A program made the position numbers and the translations under genes. A stretch of DNA of 64,000 nucleotides from Arachis hypogaea. Taxonomy: Eukaryota; Streptophyta; Magnoliopsida; Fabales; Fabaceae. The notes beneath the pieces were generated by a model. The model searched no databases. It had not been told where the DNA came from and saw nothing but the letters and a program-made list of their open reading frames with translations. This document shows, in pieces, positions 1 to 12,164 of the stretch. Position 1 is the stretch's first letter. The number at the start of each line of letters is the position of its first letter. The stretch is from assembly GCF_003086295.3 (NCBI RefSeq), contig NC_092043.1:51178598-51242597 (forward strand). The letters are read 5' to 3'.

Positions 1-1260
1 AAATAAATTAAAATAATATTAAATACCAAATTTATTTTTTTTATTTGGTAAAATACTAGATTATCTTCAAAATCAAGTGAATTGCTCCTACTTATGCGTC
101 GTTTTTTTTTTCTTTTAACTAAATTTGTTAGTTTTTAATGATAAATTTTTTATAAAAGATTAAAAACTATGATGTTCGAACAAAAAATATCTATCATGTA
201 TATGTATAATGTATTAATGTGTCCATGATTTATGATTTATCATTGTCTCCCCAGTCCCCACTGTTGATGATAATCTCCTTATCACATTCATGGAGTGGAA
301 TGGATAAGCAAATGTAGTACTCAAATACACGCGTCTGACAACTATGATTTTATATATTATTGGATAACATGTGAAACTCATAAAATTGGATTTTAAATTT
401 TTATCAAAAATAAAGAAGCGTTTTTTTTAACTCAGTTTAGTATACAATAAAAAGTTACTGCGTACAATATTTTTAAGAGAAATGTTACAGTAAATAAATT
501 TTGTGATTTATAATCGTTAATTAGTTATTATTGATATTTTTAATTGTGTGAAATTTTATTTAATAGTATAGAATTATTTAATTTTTTTATTAGTTAAATA
601 CTAATCAAATTTTAATAAAAATACTGGCTCTAAATTTTTTCTATTTTTAATTATGGTTATATGATGTGTTATGCAGAGGCAAGAGCAGCTTAAAATAGAG
701 TTTGGAATGGAATAAGATGGTGTTTTGTTAATAGAGAAAAAAGAAAATAATGAAAGGGTAAGACAGAATATATGGCTGAAAGGGATCGGGGCCGTGGTAG
801 TTGTGGGTAATGAATGAAAGTGAGGCAATGAGCCATTGTTTGTCCCCATGATTTGAGGCATCTTAGGGTTATCTTAGGGGAACGTGGAACCATTCTTTCA
901 TTTCTTTGCAAATAATAAATTCATTCTTTTACCTTAGGATTATTATGTATTGATGGATATTTTTAAAATCAATTTCGTTACATAACCAATAAAAAATCTA
1001 TTAACTTTTACCAACTCTTATTTAAAATTATATTTAATAAAATTGTCTTTATAAATGCGTTTAATAAAAATATTATTTTTATAATTGCATCTAATAGAAG
1101 TGTTTTATGAAAATATCTTTTAAATATATCTCTCTTATATATGTCTCTTTACACATGTGTCTTTTAATAAAAATATCCTTTATATTAATTATTGTTGATA
1201 ATAAATTGACAAATAGTGTATTCCTATCCTATACTTTTCCTTTTAAATTTATTTTATGAC
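1..1260. other. AT-rich intergenic DNA, no gene seen
   Basis: Strongly AT-rich with frequent stops in all frames. I see no conserved coding motif, RNA gene or clear repeat boundary. The short open frames near 600-910 are low-complexity. Confidence 0.6.
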
Positions 1261-1709
1261 GGTAGGAGCCGTAACACTACCCGAACCCGTGGTACTTACT
1301 CTGCTCCTACCCGTTTCGGATCGGGTAATTACTCGCCCCGGGGCGGGTTTTAACGGGACGGGCCGTGACGATGTTAAACTCACCCTGGTATATAATATAT
1401 ATTTTTAATATTAATATATGTAATATATATAAAATAATTAGTAAAATGATTAATAATATTATATCATATTTAAATTTTTATTTTAATTTATGTTATGTAT
1501 GTAAATAATAGTTATATAATTTTTAAAATTTAATTTTATTTGTTAGATTTAATATTTATAGGGGCGGGACGGTACCCGCATGAGCGGGTTAGGATTTAAC
1601 ATATTACAATCCGCGGATAAGGACAGGACGGGTTCGATGCGGGTTTTTGTAGGATAGGACGGGATCGAATAGAGCAAAAACCCGCCCCTATCCACCTCGT
1701 TGCCACCCC
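1261..1709. mobile_element. Small non-autonomous hAT-like element with GC-rich ends
   Basis: Two GC-rich arms (about 1261-1385 and 1560-1709) full of CGGG/CCCG words flank an AT-rich core. The right end, read on the minus strand, begins GGGGTGGCAACGAGG, a terminus typical of short plant hAT elements. The flanks give a near 8-bp duplication, TTTATGAC (1253-1260) and TATATGAC (1710-1717), 7 of 8 identical, as hAT insertion makes. The left terminus is poorly matched, so the exact left edge is uncertain. No coding capacity. Confidence 0.5.
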
Positions 1710-2708
1710 TATATGACAGTGAGTCTCCAAAGTGTTGTGGTGTCCCTGTCGCGTTCAATAGTAATGGAATAGGCAGGCTAAGGGCTATACAAATTGGTTA
1801 AGGCTGAGAGTTAGTTTGGTAAAACTTTTATTTTTTAAAAGTTATAACATTTATGTTTGGTAAGTAAAATAAAAAATTGTTTTTAATAAACACAATCAAT
1901 AATAATTATGTTTAATAAAATAACTTTTAAAATTTAAAAATATTATAATAAACATAAATGCAAGTATTAAATTTAAAAATTAATTAATATATGAGATTAT
2001 ATTAGACTTTTAAATTTTGAAAAGCATAAATCAATTTTAAAAAACTCTATCTTATATATTTTTTAAAGTACTCGGAATCTTTGACCTTTTAAAAGCACAA
2101 ACATAATCTTATTGATATATCAAATATAAAATCAAAAATTTAAATTTTTAAAAAGTACAAACATCTTTTTAAAAAAAATTTACCAAATCAAACCTAAATA
2201 GCATACATTCGTTTATAAAATAAAAATGAGTAAGCAATTGTGTTAAACAACTAAGCTTTCTGGGTCATTAAGTAAATAATAATCTCTAATGGGCCCAGCC
2301 CATTAGCAGAGAATAATTCATTGACGAAACTTGATAGTTGGTACATGTATTAAACGGTGGTGGTTAATGTACCAAATATCGGGCTTCCTCTAGTTAAAGT
2401 GTTTTTGAAATAAATGTTGACCAAACTAGATTTTACTTTGATAACTAGTTATATAAAATATACAATTATATGACTTCTAAAATAGTGATATACATAATTA
2501 TTAGAAAAATGAAAGGTTTGGTTAAGAAGAGTAATTCCTTTTCTTAAACATACCTATGTATAATTAGAAAACTGATGATGATTTTTCAACGAAAAATTCA
2601 TAATAATGAGGTTATCATGTGGCCCAAAATTTTAGACAAGTAGTTTATTAGTATTTACTCTCTACTATTTAATTTATTTTTAATTGACATAAATCTTATT
2701 TAAAATTA
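1710..2708. other. AT-rich intergenic DNA
   Basis: No gene or RNA recognised. Homopolymer-rich AT DNA between the hAT-like element and the MULE. Confidence 0.55.
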
Positions 2709-2930
2709 GAACAATTTACTATAATAAATAAACTGCCATCTAATATTATCAGATTACACAAAATGTAAACTGGATATCAAAATGCATTTTTTTTATAATC
2801 TATATAAATTGCGACAGGAGTTCTACAGTTTATGAATACAATACACTTATTCCGCTACAGAAGTGTTGCGGATTACGTTATAGAGAAAATAAGCATAATC
2901 CGCGACAGAGATGTTGCGATTTATGCGTTA
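2709..2930 (+). repeat. Left terminal inverted repeat of the PMD MULE
   Basis: It matches the reverse complement of 5762-5978 along most of its length, including the shared words CAAAATGCATTTTTT and CGGATTACGTTATAGA. Divergence between arms is visible by eye, so the insertion is not recent. Confidence 0.75.
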
Positions 2931-3097
2931 ATGAGCAGTTTGCATAAACATAAAATAAAGTAAGTGTATGGTAAACAAAAACATACATAACACGCACATA
3001 AGTTCATGGAAATAAACTAAGTACCATTATATAATACAAAAGTACACGACAAATCTAACATACAGAGGTATCATCAATGAAAACATGAAATAAACAG

Positions 3098-5404
3098 CTA
3101 CGGCTCCTGCCCGTCCTCATCCTCCTCGTGAGAATCATGTCTAAATGCGCCTAGGAGATGCGATACTGTACCACATCGAGCGGCCCGTCTCACTCTGGCT
3201 GGCCTTTGGCGTTGCTGTGCTGGAGGATCGACGGGCATGCCCACGCTATATGCAGATGAAGGCATCCCTCCCATGCCCAACCAACTGTCATACGGGCTGC
3301 TAGCAGGCTTATTCAGGTCTACATGAAACTGAGGCTGGTACTTCTGAGGGTCAGACATCTGGGGCTGGTACCGTTGCTTATCCTCCATATCTGGGCGACC
3401 CCTATGCAACGTCCATCTGGGGTTGGGTCTCTGGCACCTGATCCTGTGGGGTATGGTGCTGAAAATGCGGAGGGTCGTCATCCCAAATGAGATCTGCAAA
3501 GTCAGAATAGAAATGTGAACTACCGATCTCGTGGTCCATATCCATCGTGAAAGTCGGGCCCACCAGGTTATCATACATCTATCCATAGATCTCATGATAT
3601 ATTTGGAAGCTCGAAACATGTGTAAGAGGAACCTCCTGAGACCCCGCCCCTGCCTGCTCAGTGGGTCTATCACCAAGACCACCAGATGCGACCCCTGATG
3701 TACCACCCCGACGCTGAGGACGGCCACGCCGAATACGGTGATCGGCATGTCCGACTCCGTCGCTACCAGATCTGTCATCCTGAATCATGTCATCCAGCCA
3801 TCGTCACTCCCGATCTATAGCCCGGGTACCAATGCGTTGTCGCCGCTTGACGTGCCTGTTATCAGGCACGTCCGGCATCGAAACCCTAGAAGGCGCCTGT
3901 GAGGATCCTCTCTGAACAACATCCTAACTGATCTCCTCGGCCCTAGGATCAGCAATCAAGGAATCTGGTGACAGAAACCTATGGGTCACTCTGTACCACC
4001 ATCGCAGAAAGTCTACGGACGGCCTGAGATCAGGCACCCCGGGAATACTCAGAACAGCATCAACCCTGTTTTGCCAACTAAGGTTGGACCTGATAGTAGC
4101 TCGGGAACCATCTGTCTCGACCCCTCTCATCCTTGGCATAGAGCCGCTCTATATTCGAGGCCGGCTCAGGCTCGTGCTGAATGCCACCCAGCTGTGGCAG
4201 CACCCTATCTACCCGATGCCACTCAATGATGGCAAAGTATATCAAGCAAGTACATGCGCGCCATAATCGAATGTGCTCCTCTGTGAGAATCTCTGGATGA
4301 ACAATAACCATCACGTTGAGCAAAGCATAAGGCTCCCAAACAATCTACAAACATTTACAGAACACATTTATTAGTCCATTAACTAATAAATATATAGTTA
4401 ATTACTAGATAAAAATGGAAACTAAATGAATAAACTTACATCTCAATCACCTAAGCAGTACAACGCTAGGTGACACTAGATAACTCTTTCCTCCTTGCGG
4501 TCGGATATGTAGGTGGCCCATCTGAACGAACACAATGTTATACACATGTATAAATTGCTAATGACCTAGTTAACAGGTAGAACCATAATAAAAAAAGTTA
4601 TAGTTCTAGTCTAACTGTACAGATATGTATACCTAGAAGCCAATGAGAAGGAATAGGTGTCGAATCCTCGCAGCCTATGCTAGGAAACCGCCAGAGAATC
4701 TATGACTGCAGTAGCTGCAGGGGGCCTGCCAAGTTTGTCACGTTTCTATTGGCCACCCGACACATGCAACGATATAGCCAAGCCAACGCTGTCGACCCCC
4801 AACTATAACTGCCCATATCATCAAGCCTCGCCACAAAGGGCAACCACCGTATATGAACCCGATTTCCACTCTTGTCACCGAACAACTGAGTGGAAAGCAG
4901 CATCATAATATAAGCATGTGCATATATGCGTACGGTCTCCTCCGTAGCATCATCCGGTAGCATCCTGAACCTCTCATGAAATCAGGTGAAGTGGACTGTA
5001 TACTGCTTTACCTTATTCTGTGGTGGAAGCTCGCCAAACAGTTTCTGAAACCACTCCCATGCCGGTTTGCCTTCTTTCATAAGCTTCTCAAAATCTGTTA
5101 GGCACCCGGATATAGGTAAACTATCCACGGGCTGCCCCAGCTGGTATGCTACATCCTGCAGCGTGATAGTGCACTATTCAAAAGGCATATGAAAGGTATG
5201 CATATCAGGACGCCATCTCTCAATGAAAGCGCTGACTAAGGGCTCGTCCAACCAGAACCACCTGGCGTTGAGCCTCTTCAGGTGGTACAAACTAGCTCTC
5301 TTCAGATAAGGTACGATCCTGTCATGCAGAGGCATGTTCTGCTGCCTCCGGACACTATAGATATACCTAGTCGGCTGGAGCATGTGACAAAAGAGACCAA
5401 ACAT
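3098..5404 (-). pseudogene. Plant mobile domain protein (PP7-long-form-like), decayed
   Basis: PMD proteins (MAIN/MAIL1 family, often annotated in legumes as 'serine/threonine-protein phosphatase 7 long form homolog') occur as host genes and inside transposons. The minus-strand reading starts near 5404 with the PMD core: IYSVRRQQNM, then RWRPDMHTFHMPFE, then after a stop DVAYQLGQPVDSLPISGCL, then IRWLPFVARLDDMGSYSWG and TNLAGPLQLLQSW. The C-terminal tail (3098-3480) has HVDLNKPASSPYDSWLGMGG. Two GT-AG introns are visible (about 4528-4632 and 4345-4440). It is dead: in-frame stops at 5174-5176, 4982-4984 (a Trp codon turned to TGA), 4476-4478 and 4443-4445, and frameshifts in the tail around 3480-3790. 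It lies wholly inside the MULE termini. Confidence 0.8.
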
Positions 5405-5761
5405 ATAAAAAATCCAACACTAATTTAAAGTAATCTAACACAAAAAATACAATATTAAAGTTTAAATAGGTAACATACAGTTCCTATTTTTTAATCACAA
5501 AATTTAATGAAAGGCATAAACGATTCAAGACCTTAATCTAAATTTAAATACCTAAATCACAATCATTGGAAAAATATTATACGAAATACATTAACTAAAA
5601 ATAACCAAACTAACATCTTCCTTTATGCTGCCAGTAACGTGCGCAATGCCGTTGAAACCTTACAACCACCACAAATGTAATTCGCGAGACCCCTAAAGCG
5701 TATTTTATACTAACGCATAAACCGCTAGACCCTTGTCGCGGTTTATACACATTCGTCATTC

Positions 5762-5978
5762 ACATATAAACCGCGACACCCATGTCGCAGATTATTCTTA
5801 TTTTTTCTATAACGTAATCCGCGACACTCCTGTAGCGAATTACGTATATTCGTAAATCGCGGAACTCCTATCGCAATTTACATAGATTATAGAAAAAATG
5901 CATTTTGGTATCTGTTTTGCTTTTTGTGTAATATGATAATATTGGATGCCAGTTTATTTATTATACAGTAAATTGCCC
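5762..5978 (-). repeat. Right terminal inverted repeat of the PMD MULE
   Basis: Reverse-complement partner of 2709-2930. It contains several CGCGACA...CGGTTTATA subterminal repeats, the same style of subterminal word found in the 24312-26205 element. Confidence 0.75.
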
Positions 5979-6910
5979 TCAAAAATTATGAAAATCTAAA
6001 GATCATATATACATTTTTAATAGTTTTCATATGATCCTTTCTCTTTTTCTTTTTAAGAACAACCGTCTCTAATCTCTAGTAAACTGATATATTAAGTCCT
6101 ACACTAAATGAAAGTAGAAAGAAATCAAAATCCAGTAAAGTCCAAATTGATCAGTAGTTTCGATCAAACAGAAGCATACAAATAAAAGCATGTGGCATTT
6201 GGGCCTGCCTTACCGTAGCATATCAGAACTTTGGAGGCAACAATCTTCATGATGGCGATGGCATCCCATTTCTATATATCACATACAGTTGACTATCTTA
6301 GTGGAACAATAATTGAAACATTTCTCATTCATTTTACTACTGCGCATGCACTATGGACAAATCTTGCAACATCAAATATTTACCATCAAGGATTTGTGCT
6401 ACTTTCTGATCAATTATCTCAACTAATTTAATTAGATTCCACATATACAACCCCATTATGGACTTATCCAAAACATTTCGTTATGTCATATATATTCACT
6501 AATCAACTTTATTTGCACCGAAAGATACATACAAAACATGTAGATGATAACACTGTTTTCTTATACAGTTCTCTCTTCATCCGACTTCATATAAAGTGAA
6601 CACACTTTTTCAAATCCAACAATCTGCCTCCACGTTTCCATTAACCTTATGAGCGAGGTGCATGAATTTGAGAAAATGCATTTCTTGATAAGTTGCTGGT
6701 TATTGAGAGAAACAGCACTGAAAATTATGATTTATCACATGAATAAAATAAATATTTTTATGTTATTGTCTATATAGTCATTTAGTATATAATTGAATGT
6801 TTATGTAAAAGAAAAAAATTAATATCAATGTATTAAAATTAGATGCAAAACTAATTTAGTCTTTCAAAAAATAAGTATATCTATCACATTAAATTTTTAT
6901 TGGTTTAAGA
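5979..6910. other. Intergenic DNA, nothing recognised
   Basis: Moderately AT-rich. A 66-codon plus-strand frame at 6231-6431 has no recognisable domain and no supporting splice structure. I see no repeat boundary. Confidence 0.5.
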
Positions 6911-8186
6911 GAGTTCTATAATAATTCTTGAGATTTATAGAATTATCTAATTTAATTTTTGAGGTTCTAATTTCACTATATAGTAGTTCTTTAGATTGAG
7001 TTCCGTGTACCAAAGTGGTTATCATGTGTCACGCTGGTACCTTTCAACCACTCCTCTTCTTCTTCCTCTCTCTCCACCGCATTCTTTCTCTTTCAGCAGT
7101 CACTCTTGTTATCTCTCTCCCCTCTCCTCTCATTCTCAACTCTCTCCATCACTTTCTCCCTTTTTTTCGACCTACTTTAATTTCCTCTACCCTTCGCGAC
7201 CTCCCTTATATCCTCTCATTCCTCGCCTTACGCTCTATCCTACAAAATTGCATAATTTTGCCGCCGCTTTTTGCCGATCCCATCTCACTCGAATCGAAGC
7301 AAAATGAATACTGTATATCTGAGGTGATCTTTTCATCTGGCACAGAAAGAATGCATGTGACAAAAGAATCTAAAACTGTTGTAAGTGATGATGGAACAGA
7401 TGCTACTTTACTTCTAATTGCTTAGTAGTGCCAGAAAACAACATTAATTTATGGGGTTTGCACTTCAACAGCATTGAGTGAACGTGCAGAGAGTTTTTTC
7501 TAAAGCTTTTGTTGCCCCTCTAATATGAATCCTAACATCAAAGAATCTGAAGTTGGTGTTATTAATCAGAAAAATCAAATTGTACAAAACAATGAATTGA
7601 AAGACATAGAAAGTGTGGAGAGCTTTTTGGAGAAGGATGTAGTTGACTATTAACTCTCCTTTAGTAAAGGATGTAGTCTCGGGTGTCCATGAGCTTTAAG
7701 CCGTAGTTTGGGTTGGAGATGAGTCAGGCAGCGACATCATTGGAAAATTCGTCGAAGGAGATGCTATTGTTGGCTGGCGTTGGTTGGGATGACAAAGCTA
7801 AAGGAGGCGGCAGAGACCTCGACGATAGAGTCGGCAAAGTCAAAAAAAGACTCGACAGGAATGTGTTCATGGCAGCAGGCGAGGGGTTAGCAGAGTGGAT
7901 GTTAGCGTCACAGGTGATGCAAAGGACTATTGAAAAATGGCCACAGAAAGAGAAGAGTGCAATAGAGAGAGAGAGAGAGAAAAAAAAAAGAGGAGAGACC
8001 AATCTAGTCCAGCGTGGCACATGATAGTCACGTCAGCACTAAAATAGCTTAATCATCACTAGAAATGAGTTCATAGACCATTTTGGTGCCTTGAACTCAA
8101 TCTGAAGAATCACTATCCAGCGAAATTGAAATCTCAATATCGAATTAAATAATTCAATAAATTACAAGGACTATTATAGGAATTTA
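6911..8186. mobile_element. Non-autonomous TIR element with CT-rich and GA-rich inner arms
   Basis: The left arm (6911-7037) and the reverse complement of the right arm (8009-8186) match: both carry TTCTATAATA-like outer words, the word AGATTGAGTTC, and an inner block ATCATGTGTCACGCTGG / ATCATGTGCCACGCTGG. Just inside lie a CT-rich stretch (7055-7215) and a GA-rich stretch (7940-8000), again complementary. The core (7290-7900) has short coding-looking frames (for example a plus-strand frame from 7527) that I do not recognise; they may be captured gene pieces. No transposase is seen. The superfamily is not certain; long TIRs favour a MULE. Confidence 0.6.
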
Positions 8187-8230
8187 TTCCATTTAAGGAC
8201 ATAAAATTAATCGTATTATATTTAGAAAAA

Positions 8231-9224
8231 GAATTTCGCTAGCGAGACAATGAAAAATCTTGACAATGTGTACAATAAATTTTAAATTTGTCCCAATACA
8301 AGAAAAAAAACCCAAACATTTATTCAAAAAATTAACCATCTCAATCCTAATTTACCAAAGGAATTTACCTAAATACCCTCTTCTTCCCCCAAAATCGTCT
8401 GCTACCCCACCCTCATCAATCATCTCACCTCTCCAGCGTTAGAAACTCTTTTACCGGCTATCAAACAACCATCCACGTAGTTATTAAAATAATCATCCGA
8501 CTATCTAGTGAAATGACCATCTAATATTTGTTAATTGTATATACTTAAACTGAAGCAAACAAAATAACCATCCAATTAAGAATTAAAATAACCATCTATA
8601 TACGTAGTGAATTGAACATCCAACATCTAAATTCGTCCGTTAATGTATATACCTTAAAGATGTAAGGGGAGCGAAATCCAAGAAAGTCAAGTTGGCCGAA
8701 AACCTCCGCAACACCATGAAACAAAATACTCGCCTTCTTGATATCTTCAATCCGATGCACCACATCCACCAGAGGCAACCAACCGAACTCCAAATCACCG
8801 TACACGCGGCATCATTTTTCACCCGCTGTATGTCGCGGATGAAGACGCTGGGACGGTGAAACCCGCCGGCTACCGGGGGCTGCACGACCGCCGTGTTGGT
8901 GGGCTGCGCGACGGACGCAACGTGCGTGAAGGGGTTCTTCGTTGGACGTTCTCAGACAGTTGGACGACGTCGGGTTGCGTTTTGGATGGCAAACAATTGT
9001 GATCTTCGTGGTGTGACTGCCGAAGAAAAAGAAATTGTGTTCTTCACACGGCATAAAATAAAAGAATATATAATTTTTTCATAACTAAATCTTTATTTTT
9101 TTCAAAAATTTAAAATTGGAAACTATTAGAAATTAATGGAATTAATTATTAGCTAATTATAATTTTAATTTTATCTCTATTATACACATTATATACTAAA
9201 TTTATTGTCTACCTATACTTTCTC
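8231..9224. mobile_element. Non-autonomous MULE-type element with perfect 9-bp TSD
   Basis: The 9-bp direct repeat TTAGAAAAA occurs immediately outside both ends (8222-8230 and 9225-9233), the size Mutator-type transposition makes. The ends are imperfect inverted repeats: GAATTTCGCTAGCGAGACAAT on the left and GAGAAAGTATAGGTAGACAAT on the right read inward. Inside, 8400-8640 holds repeated 'AACCATCC' words and 8800-9060 is an unusually GC-rich block with open frames on both strands but no domain I know. The terminus resembles those of the elements at 23959-24262 and 60520-60704. Confidence 0.7.
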
Positions 9225-9233
9225 TTAGAAAAA

Positions 9234-10634
9234 TATAACCAAATTAAAGGTAGATACGTTTACGTTATGTGAGCCTTTGCTTTTTGTTCTAGGGGACAAA
9301 AACTGAAACTGAGAGCGACTTGACTAGCTCGGGCTTGGAAGGAATAAGTGCCCGTAAGAGGTGTAGACACGTGGCATTGTGCGTTGGATGATGCCAGTGA
9401 AAATGGGGTTGAAGGTGGGCCATGATTGATGTCATTTTGTGTGGGACACACATTCTTAGCTGTTAACCGTTAAGATCTCATGCATCTACGGGACCTACCC
9501 TTTTACACGTATTTTCTCCATCTCACTTCCTCCTCGTATTCACAAAGCCGTCCTCCCTACTCCCTAGTAGCAATAATTTGTTTTGATTCCAACTTGTCTC
9601 ATCCCATTCACGTTAATAAGTTCATCTTCAATTTTCTTTTGTAAAATACTATTTTCTCTTTAAGCAAGTATTAATAGCTAGTTCTCATAACTGTAGCATT
9701 ATATTATCTTCATAGATTTTGAACCATATATTGTATGGAAAAGTATAGAGTAACTTCCATATATTAATTAGCGTCTACGCACACAATTAATACTGCATGT
9801 TAGACGTCTCGCACTAGTTTACTATATACATGATGATAATAACACAATTTTCAGTTTCAAGTTTTTTACATTAAGCCTGTGCAGTCATAGAAAATTTACT
9901 ATTCAAATAGTATTTAATTATATATAAATGTGAAAAGGTGCATAGTAGTGTATTAGAAATTTCATTTACACGTATTCCTTAATTATCATAATTTCTTCAG
10001 TTGAATTAAATTCGCTAAATTCTAATACTACACTGCTTTTATGTTTCACATACACACACACAAAATCTATAACAACCACCTGGATAGTGATCATTAATTA
10101 AATATAATAAGTAGATAAAAATATAAGATAATATCATGTTCAACACAGGTACACATACACTTGTATTTTGTTATATTTTATTTAATTTATTAGATATATG
10201 TTCCATCTTCCATGTCTTTATAAGATTTGTCACTAATTAGGAATAAGATACTCCATAACAACCTTACATATGCAGATCAACCATAGTGCTCAATGCAGTC
10301 TGACATTTTTTATATTATAATTTGCCAACATCATCAGGTACAGCACAATTATTTGCCAAACATTATAAAAGGATACAATTTACCAAAAAAACTAGAAAAG
10401 GATAAGGAACATGATGGCAGCCAACACTCAATTTAATAGGAATATGCTGGTATACGGTCTCTTCTTCATCAATAATATATGTCCATAATTTGAGTCTGAA
10501 ATTGCACCCGCAAGAAATTAAAAGAAAAAAAAAAGTTCGAAATTAAATATAGAATATAAGGCTAACTATGTTAGGTTATTCATAAAAAAGTAAGGAATCA
10601 ATTGAATAACTTTAATTTTAAAGAATAAACTTTC
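9234..10634. other. AT-rich intergenic DNA
   Basis: No gene, RNA or repeat boundary recognised. A slightly GC-richer patch at 9250-9450 contains a 63-codon minus-strand frame without a known domain. Confidence 0.5.
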
Positions 10635-10639
10635 ATACT

Positions 10640-11162
10640 TGTTCCGTCCTAAATGAACCGAGGTGTGCGTGATCTAGAGCGGCTGCAGGGTTCCTAGTCC
10701 GAGCTATAAGTCGCCAGGGAGCAGCGTCGTGGATAACCTCGGTACCTTGAAACACGGCGGCGGGAGCACCTGCAAAAAGGACTCCGACGCTCAAGTGAGT
10801 ATGTGATTTAAGAGATAAGGAGTAATTAAAACTGAAGCGAAGTTTGTGACCTGTCTTTGGGGGTTGCCTCGGTTGAGTTTTATAAGGTCGGCCTGTGTAG
10901 AGGGGATGAGGTTCGTTCCGATGTAATTGGTAAAGGCCGTTGTTCGTATCTTTGACTAGGAGTGTGATCTTGCTTAAGGAGTGGGTTTTGTTGTTATGGA
11001 TAAGGGGCCGAGGGTAACGGGCGTGGCCGAAGATATCGCTATTCAAGCTGATGACTTAGCAGGGGAGTGTTAATTTGGTTATTCCGGGCTGATCTGTTGG
11101 GGCGAGTATATGTTGCCTAGCTGGAGCTAACCCTAAGGCCGAGATTATCGGGGGACACGTCA
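10640..11162 (-). repeat. Complete 3' LTR of the Tat-type element (523 bp)
   Basis: Transcribed on the minus strand, it starts TGACGTGTCC at 11162 and ends CGGAACA at 10640. A TATAAAA-type promoter word lies at about 10878-10884 on the minus strand, roughly 280 bp into the LTR, which places the U3/R boundary about 30 bp further on. The U3 part (10895-11162) is repeated at 14480-14746 with one substitution (AGATATC against AAATATC) and one missing G. Confidence 0.85.
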
Positions 11163-11178
11163 TAGCCCCCAAGCTCGG
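11163..11178 (-). other. Polypurine tract of the Tat-type element
   Basis: On the minus strand it reads GAGCTTGGGGGCTA directly before the LTR start TGACGTG, the expected place and composition for the plus-strand DNA primer. Confidence 0.7.
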
Positions 11179-11374
11179 CTGGTGTTGTGTTAGGAACAGC
11201 AGCTGAGCTTTTGAGAAGTTGGAATTTTTTGTATGTTTTTCTTTGCAAGATTCGAAAATGCTTAGTGGGCTTGAACGGTTCTTTTGAAACCCGGTCCTGT
11301 TTAGTAACCTGTGCTATTTTTATTGCACATTAATTTCTGTTTCAGCTTCCCATGTTCCTTGCGGTTATGTTTTA

Positions 11375-12007
11375 ATGTTGACCACTAAAGTAGTGGGCTT
11401 TGCAATAATCACACCTTTTGGAAATTACGCTTTTGTTGCCCCATCTTCTCATTGTTTTTTGTCGCTGCCATGTCTTCGAAAGGTCAGTCTTCTTTCTCTG
11501 CTTTTACTGTTACTGTTTCTCTGTGGATTCATGGCGGGGGAAAAATTGAAAGAGAAAGCTCAAGCTGTCGAAGTTAGGGAGGGTGATCCTTACCATTGGG
11601 TTAATGAAGATGTTAGGACTCGTTCATCTTCTTTTATTAGTGACGATTCCCTTTCTGACCTGAAACAATTGAACTTTGCCAAGAGTGGTTCCGGAGTTAC
11701 TGTTGAGCTTCTTCCCTGTTCTAGTGACGATAGGGTTTATGAGAGGAGGGGGGATTGGTTATATTTTTACATGTACACCCCTTGTCTGGTGGAGCTTGGG
11801 TTGAGATTCCCACTTTCATTTTTTGAGTGCGTTGTCCTTACCCAACTGAACTGTGCTCCGTCCCAACTACACCCTAACTCGTGGGCATTCCTTCGCGCTT
11901 TCGAAGTTTTAATGGAGTATCTTTCCTTCCCCTGTTCTCTGAATTTGTTTTTCTCGCTTTTTCAAGCCAAGGCTACTCGAAAAGGGTTGTGGGTTTTGGT
12001 GTTCTGA
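11375..12007 (+). CDS. Antisense accessory ORF of Tat element, N-terminal part (PF04195-like)
   Basis: Runs opposite to pol inside the retrotransposon. An internal Met at 11531 (MAGEKLKEKAQ) is a better candidate start than the hydrophobic upstream leader, which may be intronic or untranslated. Residues about 140-200 (FPLSFFECVVLTQLNCAPSQ, then LHPNSWAFLRAFEVLMEYL) resemble the 'putative gypsy-type transposon' domain (PF04195). In related elements this domain continues after the motif KGLWV; here it stops at 12007 soon after that motif, and the C-terminal part resumes at 12165 in another frame, so the ORF is broken or deleted. Its function in the element is unknown. Confidence 0.6.
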   Translation: MLTTKVVGFAIITPFGNYAFVAPSSHCFLSLPCLRKVSLLSLLLLLLFLCGFMAGEKLKEKAQAVEVREGDPYHWVNEDVRTRSSSFISDDSLSDLKQLNFAKSGSGVTVELLPCSSDDRVYERRGDWLYFYMYTPCLVELGLRFPLSFFECVVLTQLNCAPSQLHPNSWAFLRAFEVLMEYLSFPCSLNLFFSLFQAKATRKGLWVLVF

Positions 12008-12164
12008 GTGTATTTTTATCAACGAGGTTCGAACACGGGTTGGCAAGGATGCAGCGTCACTCCCTTGCCACTGTGCCATCTTGATTCTTATAAATGCTTA
12101 TTGCTTTCTCTTTTAAAGAATGCTTACTTAGTTGTAATGCTTATAGATTGTTGGTTCCCGTCTG

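Larger units (their letters stand above)
2709..5978 (-). mobile_element. Mutator-like element (MULE) carrying a plant-mobile-domain gene
   Basis: Long terminal inverted repeats (about 220 bp, 2709-2930 and 5762-5978) enclose a decayed plant-mobile-domain (PMD) gene. The right end, read inward, starts GGGCAATTTACT; the left starts GAACAATTTACT. Both continue through matching AT-rich sequence into repeated words such as GCGACAGGAGTT and CGCGGATTACG. The flanks show only a degenerate 9-bp duplication (TTAAAATTA against TCAAAAATT). No MULE transposase is visible, so the element either depended on another copy in trans or its PMD gene is part of an atypical autonomous family. The element at 24312-26205 has the same terminal 12 bp. 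Confidence 0.8.

Noticed and set aside
10633..11046. A 137-codon minus-strand frame sharing its first 51 residues with the pol frame at 14631
   Set aside because: It is translation of the 3' LTR; the shared start reflects the repeated U3 and not a protein family.
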